This document shows positions 10,264 to 19,484 of a DNA stretch of 64,000 bases, in pieces (within the stretch, counting starts at the first letter, position 1; every line of letters begins with the position of its first letter). The translations under genes were made by a program, and so were the position numbers. The DNA is from Hydractinia symbiolongicarpus (lineage: Eukaryota > Cnidaria > Hydrozoa > Anthoathecata > Hydractiniidae): contig NC_079886.1 in the NCBI RefSeq assembly GCF_029227915.1, positions 14,422,501 to 14,486,500 of the forward strand. Direction: 5' to 3'. The notes under the pieces are model-generated. The model was given only the letters and a program-made list of their open reading frames with translations. It had not been told where the DNA came from and did no database searches.

Positions 10264-10662
10264 TTACAAATATTTATATGCCGCAAACCACAGAAGTGCT
10301 AGGGACCCTACAATGAAGGTTAATTCACCGTCCTGTTGTTGTTTAGAGGGTGTGTAGAAATCAGACAATTTTTGAGGTTTATTAATGGTAGCAATGTAAT
10401 ACCCACGCATACTTCCATCAAGCTCTTTGATATCCTCCCTGGCCTGTCTCTGCAATTACCGTTGTTTGGTATGCCAATCAATTTTTGATTGTTTGTCACG
10501 GACGCACTGGGCCTGAGCGGCCTGGAATTGTTCGATCGCTTTATCATGCCTCTTTCCTTCTTCTTGACCTTGGCCTGAGAGTTTGCTGAATAAATAATTT
10601 GATCCGGAAAAAGCCAGGGCATCTATCAAGGCTCCTCCGGCTATAACTGCTATGGTTGCCAT
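10264..10662 (-). pseudogene. Polinton cluster gene a (element 1 copy), two-helix membrane protein
   Basis: Homologous along its length to 25398-25820. Both start MA.IA....GGALI/ANALAF.GS.YLF, have a charged helical middle (KRHDKAIEQFQAAQAQ), then 'LSDFYTPS' and a C-terminal hydrophobic segment (ELTFIVGSLALLWFAAYKYL). One in-frame stop at 10456-10458 separates the two halves. The layout suggests a small protein with membrane segments at both ends. Function unknown. Confidence 0.7.
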
Positions 10663-10984
10663 TTTTTTTATTTATACATAACGGTTGCCTTTTGCCATAG
10701 CACCTGATGCACATTTTATTCTGTTGTCCATTGAACTTGAAATTGTCTAGGGGTAAATAGTTATTACATTGCATGCATTGGCTTGCCTCTTCCATGTCTT
10801 TTGTGTTGTGTTTGCCTATATGACAAAGTTCATTTGATTCCTTGCTAGCATCGAGACATCTAATGCATGTCTTTGTCAATTGTCCATTCCCCTTGAACTT
10901 GAAATTGTCTAGGGATAAAAAATGTTTGCAAGTTGAGCATTTTTGGCCTCTTCCATGTTGTTTTAATGTTTGCGATGTAGGCAA
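10544..10984 (-). CDS. Tandem zinc-ribbon protein (element 1)
   Basis: Two similar modules of about 35-45 residues: 'KCSTCKHFLSLDNFKFKGNG' then 'CIRCLDASK', and 'QCMQCNNYLPLDNFKFN' then 'KMCIRCYGKRQPL'. Each is a CxxC...CxxC pair, as in four-cysteine zinc ribbons. A related module occurs in element 3 at 61947-62150. The last third overlaps gene a in another frame and is rich in R/S, so the true end may be near 10650 with a frameshift. Such ribbons in viral genomes often precede HNH-type or DNA-binding domains; here the role is unknown. Confidence 0.6.
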   Translation of the reverse strand: MPTSQTLKQHGRGQKCSTCKHFLSLDNFKFKGNGQLTKTCIRCLDASKESNELCHIGKHNTKDMEEASQCMQCNNYLPLDNFKFNGQQNKMCIRCYGKRQPLCINKKNGNHSSYSRRSLDRCPGFFRIKLFIQQTLRPRSRRRKEA

Positions 10985-11013
10985 ACATTAAATTTTGGAC
11001 ATAATATTATTAT

Positions 11014-11262
11014 TTATTTTTTCGGGACGATCAATGCTGGGATCCAGCCCTTCTTCACTGCCATTTCCCAGCTTGCACGACCTTCTGCGAAGTACCTACT
11101 GATTTTCAATACATCGTTATTATCCATCTTGGCCGACGGTTGACCTATCCCTAAAAATTTCTTGCCTGCAAATGCATATCCTAGCGTAAAACCGATGTCT
11201 ACTACGGTCTTGTATAACATATCAATTATTTCTTTTTCCTGGAGCGTAATGTTTGAGCTCAT
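11014..11262 (-). CDS. Polinton cluster gene b (element 1 copy), small membrane protein
   Basis: 82 residues, intact. Corresponds to 25823-26050 by position and pattern: an N-terminal acidic/hydrophobic helix ('MLYKTVVDIGFTLGYAFAGKKFLG' against 'DLYHASVACVFAIGYSMLGKKVLK'), an 'L..I......A' middle and a short C-terminus. One predicted membrane helix. The upstream stretch 'GCTCTAAGCCCTATATAAT' followed by AAA-ATG carries the TCTA/A-rich start-proximal motif. Unknown function. Confidence 0.65.
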   Translation of the reverse strand: MSSNITLQEKEIIDMLYKTVVDIGFTLGYAFAGKKFLGIGQPSAKMDNNDVLKISRYFAEGRASWEMAVKKGWIPALIVPKK

Positions 11263-11299
11263 TTTATTATATAGGGCTTAGAGCATTTTAAAAAATTTT

Positions 11300-11644
11300 T
11301 TATTTTGAACTTTTTTTAACAGGAAGCGGTGGCTGCTCTGATGTTTTGTTATCAGGCTGCTGCTGTAGTCCGTGTTGTTTAAAACATTTATGATAGATGA
11401 CACCAACGCCTCCTATTATCACAATACCAACCGTTACTGCCGTGGCCCCTAAATCTGCCGTAGAACTTCTTGGTGAGGTACTTGATAAACTACTTCCCTC
11501 AGGTACTTTACCACTTTCACCCTTGTTCTTGTGTAAATTTTCCTTGTTTTTTCTATTCCATTCTGCAAGTTTTTTCCCAGCAGCAACACGACCTTCATTT
11601 TTCTTCGTAATAACTTGTTTTACTTCTTGCTTGTCCTCAGTCAT
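11300..11644 (-). CDS. Polinton cluster gene c (element 1 copy), single-pass membrane protein
   Basis: 114 residues, intact. Same plan as 26093-26446: a basic N-terminus with 'EGRVAAGKKLAEWNRKNKE' (element 2 has 'PKKVEAGRRLAEYNRKKRE'), a low-complexity S/T linker, one transmembrane helix ('GIVIIGGVGVIYHKC') and a proline-rich tail ('PPLPVKK', element 2 'PPLPQKSK'). CCTCTATAAAATAAATG places the TCTA motif at the start codon. Likely a virion or host-membrane component; function unknown. Confidence 0.7.
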   Translation of the reverse strand: MTEDKQEVKQVITKKNEGRVAAGKKLAEWNRKNKENLHKNKGESGKVPEGSSLSSTSPRSSTADLGATAVTVGIVIIGGVGVIYHKCFKQHGLQQQPDNKTSEQPPLPVKKSSK

Positions 11645-11707
11645 TTATTTTATAGAGGATGTACCTCTACAAAATTTCAATCACACTATTCTCAAGCCCC
11701 CTCTTCC

Positions 11708-11881
11708 TCATAAACCCATTTCGAATCCTAGGTATAATCCCAAATCGGGTCTTAGATTTGAATTGTACCACCTGTTAAAACTTGGCATCATCCCACTTCG
11801 CGTCCGAGATTTGAATTGCGCGATGCCTAAATCATATTTTTCGCGTAATCCGAGAGCTATTTTTGACAGATTATTCCCCAT
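11708..11881 (-). CDS. Mini-ORF with N-myristoylation-like start
   Basis: From 11881 the frame reads MGNNLSKIALGLREKYDLGI and ends at 11708 (about 57 codons). Gly2 with Ser6 fits the N-myristoylation consensus MGxxxS. It overlaps the last 11 bases of gene d and lies between genes d and c. No copy was recognised in element 2. The C-terminal sequence repeats R/S and aromatic residues. It could be chance; the frame is open without breaks. Confidence 0.35.
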   Translation of the reverse strand: MGNNLSKIALGLREKYDLGIAQFKSRTRSGMMPSFNRWYNSNLRPDLGLYLGFEMGL

Positions 11882-12379
11882 TTTCTTCTCGATCTTCGAC
11901 GGTTTCATTTGTTTTTGTTTTAAACAAAACTTCAACATGATTCACGGTGTGTGCAACAACCAATAGTGGCGCGAGAAATTTACCGAAGGCAGCGTACACG
12001 AGGATCCCTAAGTCAGCCATCGAATCTTTGATAATTGGATTGTGCTCGATATCTTTTTTAAAATTTTCAGCACTGTCAAATTGTACAACATTACCTACAA
12101 CATTGGTGTACATGATAATCGCACGTGAAGACAGTGCCTTGGCCGTTTTTTCTCCCTTCTCATGGATTTTACGTTGAATATATTCAGGATAAACCTTTTC
12201 AATCGCATCGTCTGGTGCCTTGTCCACGAATCCCTCGATACCTTTTTTTTTGATAAAAGTTGTCCTTTGCGTTTACGTATAGCCTTCTTCAAAGCTTGAC
12301 GTTTGTCGATAGGTTTTTCTTGTTGTAAGGATTCCGCGGGAGTATTAACAACATCAAAAATATTAACAAGTTTAGTCAT
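11871..12379 (-). pseudogene. Polinton cluster gene d (element 1 copy)
   Basis: Starts MTKLVNIFDVVNTPAES. A frameshift at the A/T run near 12241-12250 moves the frame to 12227-11871. The later part ('KVYPEYIQRKIHEKGEKTAK', 'DIEHNPIIKDSMADLG', 'YAAFGKFLAPLLVVAHTV') matches the d gene of element 2 ('KLFSIYEAKL', 'DLENDPFLNSALQRF', 'YYKFGSLLAPLSVGLI'). Apart from the frameshift the gene looks complete. Unknown role; a conserved hydrophobic patch near the C-terminus may contact membrane. Confidence 0.65.
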
Positions 12380-12536
12380 TTTATTTATTAAATGTCGAAA
12401 ATGTAAAAAAAAATATCAATTCAATTATTTACGGTAGAATTATTGTAATACATAGCATCAACATCAATATCCCATCCATGTGTTATTTACCGATTTACTC
12501 ATCAGAGTAGTCGTACCCACGAGCCAGTGTTGAAAT

Positions 12537-14699
12537 TTAATCATTTTGCACAATCCTTTTATCATCTTCTCGATTAAGGGCAATTTTAGCGCTTGTTACA
12601 GTGTACAGCTGATAATTTTTATTCTAAATAAGCACCTGATTTTTATAAAGATTTATACCCTCATCTAGACTTTTTTTTATAATCGTCGAAGGTCACACAT
12701 TTTTTCACACGCTTTCATCGTTTGTCTTCGTTTTCTAATGTTTTGTATCCATACAGTTTTGCCCTCAGCGCAATAAACTCCGTCATAATTTTTCCACCCA
12801 ACTCATCCTTCATCAATCCCACAACCTCTTTATTCTTACCTATTGGAAGTGGTCTAGCATCCTCCCCTGTATATCCACTCGTGTCAAATCTGGCTTCAAC
12901 ATCACATCCCTATAAAAATCTTCAGTTTTAATGTAGTAGACGAAACTATCCGTATCCATATAACAGAGTTGGATTTTATTTCGATATTTTGGTTGCATGT
13001 AATCATAATGAAATTCATACATAATAAGTTTACTCATATCCAATATAGCTTGCCGAAGATATACTGGTTTACTCATTGTAATCTTTGTTTTAACCATTTC
13101 AACACCCATTAAATTTTTGCTAAATGCATGAGCATCCTTAAAATTGGGCTTCATTACATATTTTTGATACGCTTTCTCGCAAGTGACCAGTTTCATATCA
13201 CGATGGTTGCGGGTATTTTCCATCGTTCGGTGTACTTTTTTTAGAATTAGGCCATGCTTCAGTGCTTCATTGAGTGATCTGATATGCACTATATATTTCT
13301 TCTTGTTTCGCAGATTTGGTACCAATCTTTCACTAGTTTTGCGATGCTTTGAGGTGTACACATATCGACATAAATTATCCATGTAAAGCCATGGGTTGGT
13401 AGATCCTCCCGCATAGCCCAACCGTAAAGATTGTTGGCATCGAGGTATTGCAAGTACGACGATTCTTTATCAGGATTATATTGATCGGCCATATATTTAT
13501 TGTTGGGCTTGGCATAGCGATGAATGGCTTGCACGATACCACCTCGAATACCTTTTTCAAACATTAAATGCATGTCAGGATCCGTAAGTAACTCTAATAC
13601 AATTCCAGTGAATATTAGTGAAGCCTTTCATGCCAGGAGCACCGTAAAAATGTGCAGGATCCGACTTCTAAAATTTTTAAATATATCTGCTAGAAGGAGT
13701 ATGTCGGTGGTAAGGTATAAATCATGATAATCACCCAGTGTCACTACCTGATCATCCTCTGGGGTGATGCAGTCCATATTCAGCTTACTGTAAAATTCTT
13801 CCTTTGGGGGTAACTCCGATTCTTCAAATTCATCCCAACTATTCATGTATTCGTAGGAATACACTCCTTTTCGAAGCATCAATCGAAATATATCAACCTT
13901 AGCAAAAAAATTTGCCATGAAAGGTAGGTTTAACTTTAATTTTTCTTGATTTAATTGCTTTACAGTCTCCAACTTACAATTTTTACAAAAAGTCTTGCAA
14001 AATAATCATCATTTATACCCTTAAATTCTAAGCACTTACCCGCACAATGTTGACATTTCACATCACTAGTGTTTGTTCCAATTAGATTACTTGATAATTT
14101 ATCTAAGCTTGATGCCATATTTCGAAAACTATCGATAAATCGAAACTCGCAATACTTGCTCCCCGCTAGAATTAGTAACACCTGCTAATGGCATCATGAT
14201 CTTGACGTTAAAACTTATATATTTCTCCTTATTTTCCGCAATACAACCAATATCCTCAGTGTTGAATTTTTCACCTAATTCTCTGATGAACAGATGATGC
14301 ACATCGTAATCGCTCAGATTATGGAAGATGATAGGGATGTGTTTTGGAATTTTATATTTTAAATTACAATTATTGTGAGCTGCACCTCCGTAGAAACCTG
14401 TATAATGACAGTGATCCCGAACCTTGCCATTGTTCTCAGGATCGTTAAATGGTTTCATTTTCTCCACGCAATCCTTGCCACGGTATGTTGTCAAAGGATC
14501 TAGTACGTACGTATCCACCCTGCCCGTTACAGACACATGGGACTGGCGTATTATTATATAGTTTTGGCGCCATCTCATCATAAAGGTGAATTTTCATAGA
14601 GCATGTGACGCGAGATTTTATCGCTTGTATGATTTCCATTAAGTTCATAAGCCATTTTGTTTTAAATTCCGCAAACGATGTAAAGGGTGATGCAATCAT
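12537..14699 (-). pseudogene. Polinton protein-primed DNA polymerase B (element 1)
   Basis: Order from 14699 downward: 'VRDHCHYTGFYGGAAHNNCNL' style zinc/HNH-like segment, ExoII 'FHNLSDYDVHHLF', a C2-type zinc pair ('CQHCAGKC'), ExoIII 'YHDLYLTTDILLLADIF', motif A 'YLQYLDANNLYGWAM', a motif B region with 'KPNFKDAHAF', and motif C YMDTDSF (12945-12956). The C-terminus ends near 12537 ('DDKRIVQND'). At least six frameshifts or stops, and the N-terminus with ExoI is missing. Type B polymerases of this kind replicate Polintons using a terminal protein as primer. Confidence 0.9.
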
Positions 14700-16910
14700 T
14701 TTATTTTCAAGCGATCTGATTGGTATCTCTCAAAAGTTGTCTCACACAGCTCAAATTTTTGGCGCATGCGCACACTTTTTCACTTAAAATGGCGGTTTTG
14801 AACGACCGTGAAAGTTGAATGAAGGAGGGACCTTTATTCTATCGCTTGATCACAAAAATCTCTGAACCAGCGACATTCTTTGTCTATTGCGCATGCGCAA
14901 ATCGCCTGGGTGATTTAATCGCAGCGGCGCCTAAATCTGGCAGTCGAATTCGATCGAATTTGAAAGTAGGATTGCTTTCTACATTTTCGATTGAAATTTA
15001 TCCAAAAAGATCATTGATTTATACTCACGTGTGATGTAAACAAATCGAAGAAGAAATGAACAATCACTTAGAAGCGAGGAAATGTGAAAAATCACATTTT
15101 AAACATCTTAACAAGCGAAAATTTAATTGCATATTTGATTCAGCAACAGCAATACACTATTTTACATAAGCAACTGCTAAAAGATGAAACTGCTTAAAAT
15201 GCAACACCGACAAGTGATTATTCACAGATGAATGTTGAAAAGTTTGAAATAGCATTTGTAGAAAAAGTATCGGTGTCTTAGGTCACTTCTTAAAGTCAAG
15301 AAGTTTCAAAGAAAGTCTCATGAAGCATAGAGTTTGCAGCCAAATGGCTGAGAATTGTTTATTGTATTTATGTTATGAAATTCAGAGTACATGCTCAATA
15401 TTATTATTTCGTATCAAATTTGTGTTATTGTTTTGAAATAATTTGAATGAATCGCCATCAATCAATTCGAACGACGTCGATCGATTCGACCACATTCTTT
15501 TGGGTGGAAACCCGCCTCTATAGAAATTCACCTTAAACTCAAAACATGAAAAAATATGGTTGTTGGTCATGACAGATATAAGTTTAAATAATTTTAAACG
15601 AAGGCTATAAAATGCTGTTTCTACTATAGTACGGAAATTATTCTTGGCTATCTTAAGTCAAAGATCTTATTTTTGATGTTTACTGGTAAGTACATCCAAA
15701 AACCTACTTATTTTCAGCCCATGTAGTCACGAAAATTCTGTAAAATTGTTGGTAGGGAAGATATATAGATCTTAGTCGTATAATACAGTTATTTATTTGT
15801 TATTGTTATCTTAGTAGATTTTAGGATTCAGAAATCTAAAAAAAATTTCTCTCGTCTAAAATTTATTTTCTGGCTGCCACAAAGTAATTTTTTGTTCGCC
15901 TCTTCTTCAAAAGTTTTTTAAAGAAATTAAACTTAGATTATGCAACTTAAAGTGTTTTAAAGTGTTGGAGTAGATCATAGCGTATTCTGTTACCCCAAAT
16001 ATCAAAAATTTGACCTATAATATTATTTTATAAAAATTGTTTATATTCATGGACCGAAGAGTGACGGTAGGTATCAATTATTGCCGATGGTATAAATCAA
16101 ATGTGGCATCATGGTTAATTGTAGGTGGTAGAGGGATCTTCCTCGTTGACCTGAAAGAAATTTTAAAAGTTTACCTTTGCTTTATTCGTCATCTTTATTA
16201 TGTTTCTGTGTTTATACAATAAGCTATGAAATTTTACCAAACAAATACAAGTACTATTTAGTGTTTTTTATGAAGAGAGCTACCCCCCCCCCCTTCCTGG
16301 ACTCTGGCTCGCTAAGCCGAGATTTTGCTATAGGTAATAAAATCAAATAGAAATATATTCGTTTAAATGACAAGAACACACTGCTTTGTAGAGATAGCGG
16401 TTAGACAGGGTAAAAATTTTTTGTGTAAGAATTTTCGCGTACGAATTTCACGTGAAGTCAACGCGTTTTCAGTTCGGTTCACAAGATAAATTCCACCCCA
16501 CTTAGCTAGGCCAACAAAAGAAACCGAGTCAGTTAGCTTTTAATGAACAGCTCTTTAATTACGTTCGTTTTTCGCATGTTGTCATATAATAATTCGCGTA
16601 TTGACTAAATTTTTGCGCGTATATGAAAATTACTACAAATAGGGTTCACGTCTTGACAATGTTTCTTATAAAAGTCTCAGACTATAGGTGTTTTCAAGTG
16701 CTAACTTGCAGAATATTGCGAATATTGAAGAAGTGAATTGATAGATAGATTTCTTGCTAAAAGAATTCTGATGGTATAAAACAATTATCGGATTACAAAT
16801 TTTTGGAAAATCTTGAAAGTTAAGAAACATTCAAGCTGCGTTTCTTAAGAAAAAATCCGTTTATTTTTAAAAACACGTCTCTTGATCTGTATGTAATAAT
16901 TTCACAAATC
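14700..16910. other. Non-coding stretch between element 1 and the host gene 3' end
   Basis: No gene is supported. Two 'gcgcatgcgca' palindromes occur at about 14762 and 14888, and a poly-C run at 16284-16294. The right end of Polinton remnant 1 should lie here but I cannot place it. Just below the host stop codon, an AATAAA poly(A) signal is readable on the minus strand at about 16861-16866. Confidence 0.5.
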
Positions 16911-17107
16911 TCACCTTTTACGGAGGCGTTCAGAAAAACTAATTTTGCGTTTATTAGTTGCATTTTGAAACTCATCCACGCGCAACTCCTTCCGCAATCG
17001 TTGGTGGTTTTCTTTTCGCTTGAACCAGTACCAACCGCCAACAAAGCAACAAATAGTGAACACAAATAATACAACTGAGAGAATTATAATCAGCATATTG
17101 GAAGTTT
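16911..17107 (-). CDS. Host membrane protein, exon 7 (transmembrane and tail)
   Basis: Terminal exon. The acceptor reads 'attctttag' and the frame enters in phase 1, matching the donor of exon 6. It encodes 'ETSNM', a strong transmembrane helix (LIIILSVVLFVFTICCFVGG), then a basic stop-transfer stretch 'WFKRKENHQRLRKEL' and a short cytoplasmic tail ending ...ERLRKR before TGA. This makes the product a type I membrane protein. The AATAAA signal about 45 bp downstream fits a 3' end here. Confidence 0.75.
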
Positions 17108-17384
17108 CTAAAGAATAGCAAAAGAAAAATTACATTTAGCCAATTTTATGGAGTTTAGTTATTGTAGTTCCAATATAAATTATTTAAGCAAGTACCATGA
17201 GATTGGCTACTAATCGTCTTTTTCTTTACTTTTTCTCTTACCTTGTTTAACCCAGGGCCGTTTTCGCTTTTTAATATAGGAGACATTTTATTAAAACTCT
17301 GCCTATGAAAAACGTCCCCGCATTTTTTTCGTAATGTTCTACTTTAAAAAACTTTCCTTTGTTTTTTAAATAAAATTTGCGTAC

Positions 17385-17537
17385 CTATTCCGCCATCTTT
17401 TTCACATTTTCCAACGTAACCTGTCCCGGTATAACCATCTTTACATGAACATCCAAAAGACAATTTATCACGATAAGCGACGCAATATGCGTCGACATCG
17501 CAGAACGTTCCTGGTGTTGATGTGCACACGTCATAGG
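17385..17537 (-). CDS. Host membrane protein, exon 6 (EGF-like domain)
   Basis: A 153-nt exon with acceptor 'gtatttttag' and donor GTACGC, phase 1 at both ends, the classic arrangement for a shuffled EGF module. It encodes 'VCTSTPGTFCDVDAYCV' and 'FGCSCKDGYTGTGYVGKC': six cysteines in an EGF spacing with the 'C.C..GYTG.G' signature. The calcium-binding D/E pattern is not evident. The domain would lie outside the cell directly before the membrane helix. Confidence 0.8.
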   Translation of the reverse strand, partial: PMTCAHQHQERSAMSTHIASLIVINCLLDVHVKMVIPGQVTLENVKKMAE

Positions 17538-17963
17538 CTAAAAATACATTAACAGTTTAAGGCGTCTGAGCTACCGATAAATCCCCATTTTGTAGTTTTT
17601 GTAACGCTAATATATTGGTATAGCATAAATATTTTCTTATAGGTTTAAAATTATGACAGTAGTCTTTCCTAAGTAATTCCTTTCCTGTCTTGTAATTATG
17701 TAATTATGACTCCCCATTCAGATATTTGCAATACGTTCTACCCCCTAACAATTAATATCCCTCCAAAACTACGAAAGACTGATGAAGAAGGTCCTTTTCT
17801 AAAGTCATTGTGAAAGAGAAGCATTACCATACTCCCATTACTCTTGTTAGGCAATTAAAGGAAAACACGTTATAAAATACAATATGAAAATTGGAACAAT
17901 TCACAGAACTGCATATCCAACAAAAACCACTCTCATTTAAAGGACAAGTTCATGGTTTGATAC

Positions 17964-18145
17964 CTGCTATTTCAATAGCATTCGGATTGAATGTTCCCGA
18001 TACATCTCCACTAGTAATACTTCCGTTATCGGTTTCCGCTCGTACTTTTGATTGAATATCTTGAAGACATTTTGTACTGTCAGTGCTTCCGCATACACTG
18101 GCGTTGTCAATTGTTACACTGTAGTCAACCACTAAGCTACCAGCT
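17964..18145 (-). CDS. Host membrane protein, exon 5 (SEA-like segment)
   Basis: A 182-nt exon; acceptor 'tttctcacag', donor GTATCA, entering phase 2 and leaving phase 1. It encodes 'AGSLVVDYSVTIDNASVCG' and 'DIQSKVRAETDNGSIT'. The 'GSLVVDYSV' strand and its place before an EGF module and a membrane helix resemble SEA domains, which are often autoproteolytic. I do not see a clear GSVVV cleavage site, so the SEA assignment is tentative. Confidence 0.65.
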
Positions 18146-19079
18146 CTGTGAGAAAGGTTACAAATTTAAAAAGAAATAAATTGACGGACATACTATAACA
18201 ATTGTAATTATGAACAAAAATGGTAATTTTATTAATAATATATATGAATAATTGAAACGCAAAATTAAAAATTGTTTGTTGTTATTAGCTACTTTTCTTT
18301 AAGGTGATAAATTTGTCTAACCTCGTCCCCAGGGGCTTTTGCCTTTTTAACATCGAGGCCGGCGGCGAATATCCTCCAGGGTTTGTTGCCTATGTCAGAG
18401 CCGCTAAACGGCTAAACAAGACGCTGGTATAGGCTACTTTTCATAGGAGGGGGGGGGGGGGGGTCACACTAGAATAAAGCATGCTTAGTATAAAAAAAAG
18501 CATGCTTTGGCTAAAGCAAGTTGCCGGTAACATCAAAGGGAGAGTTGTAAACGAAATTTACAACGAAAGGTTGATGTTGTTATTCTCACATACGAATGAA
18601 CTTTCACTTTCATAATGACCGCTCAAAATACTCACTTTTAATTAAATGTATTAATACTCAAATATTTGTGCATAATTTTTATTCTATTGTTTCATGTACT
18701 TATAGAAGCTAAAGCAAAATTAAAGAGTGCCTCGAACACTCTTTATTTTTGCTTTATTTAAAGCATGTTTAAAGCAAGTAAACATAATTTGAAAGGCATT
18801 TTAATGAAGCAAAAATGCGTTCACATTATTAACCACGCTTTAAATCATGCTTTATATTTATAGCATGAATTTAAAATTCTAATGTGAACCCCCATAACCA
18901 GTATATTGGTTACTATATATAATTAATGATTTTTCTCGCTGTTACAATTTCTGCAGTTAGTAATAACAACTTGATCGAATCTTAAATCTTCACATGGCGG
19001 AGACGATAGTGATGATTTTATAGTGATGAAATCTTTTAAGAAGTATTATTTATCAACAAAATGCAGTAACGTGTGATTA
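18146..19079. other. Intron sequence left of Polinton element 2
   Basis: Intron 4 of the host gene starts here on the minus-strand 3' side. It contains 'cctcgtccccaggggc' (about 18322), a short motif also seen in altered form near 36694, 37283 and 46838, and the 18452-18893 MITE-like element. No other gene. Confidence 0.5.
18452..18893. mobile_element. MITE-like element with short terminal inverted repeats
   Basis: The left end reads GGGGTCACACTAGAAT and the reverse complement of the right end reads GGGGGTTCACATTAGAAT; both are followed by 'aaagcatgctt'-type repeats, which recur through the element. About 440 bp and no ORF. A long G run at the left edge hides the target duplication, so the superfamily cannot be fixed. 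Confidence 0.5.
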
Positions 19080-19084
19080 AATAA

Positions 19085-19484
19085 AGTAGTTATAGACATG
19101 GGGGTACGAGCACAGTTTTAGTAAACTAAAACTTTGCTCACCCCCCCCCCCATGTCTATGACTACTTGTACACCCTTCAGCTTCGCTCTATGACATCACA
19201 TGTAAAACTGTGCCCGCACCCTCATATGGTGTTTTGGAAATATTACAATACACGTATGGTCATTTATGTGTAATGTGCTATTTTTTGTTGTTTGGGAGGG
19301 TCTGCAAGTGTATGCTTATGGTGTTGCCAAGGGTCGGCAGGAGTATATTTTTTCAGCCTGTGTAATAATACGTATACCATTGGATGTCTAATATAGTATA
19401 TCATCGGATGTCTCTCCAATATATGGAATAGAAAAAGTTCAACCGTCTGATGTATCTAATATATGGTATAGAAAAAGTTCAAAT
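19085..19484 (+). repeat. Left terminal inverted repeat of element 2
   Basis: Matches 33743-34134 in reverse orientation with high identity across landmarks such as 'ttgttgtttgggagggtctg', 'ttatggtgttgccaagggtc' and 'tttttcagcctgtgtaataa'. The outermost 82 bp (19085-19166) are themselves an imperfect palindrome. The inner end overlaps the last codons of the polymerase. Confidence 0.93.

Larger units (their letters stand above)
9221..14699 (-). mobile_element. Polinton/Maverick remnant (element 1)
   Basis: A block of minus-strand genes: DNA polymerase B, four small genes homologous to the cluster in element 2, a zinc-ribbon protein, an N-myristoylation-like mini-ORF, and a retroviral-type integrase. 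I found no terminal inverted repeats and no ATPase or capsid genes, so this is a truncated or rearranged copy. Gene order integrase-a-(zinc ribbon)-b-c-d parallels the a-b-c-d order of element 2, but the polymerase and integrase are arranged differently. Boundaries are those of the recognisable genes. Confidence 0.85.

Noticed and set aside
11397-11966. 189-residue plus-strand open frame
   Set aside because: Antisense to cluster genes c and d of Polinton element 1; proline-rich composition comes from the opposite strand.
14762-14898. Two 'gcgcatgcgca' palindromes as Polinton termini
   Set aside because: No inverted partner on the left side of element 1, and the motif is common in the window (for example near 42424 and 61177).
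14820-15034. 71-residue plus-strand frame after element 1
   Set aside because: No similarity to Polinton genes and no codon or motif support.
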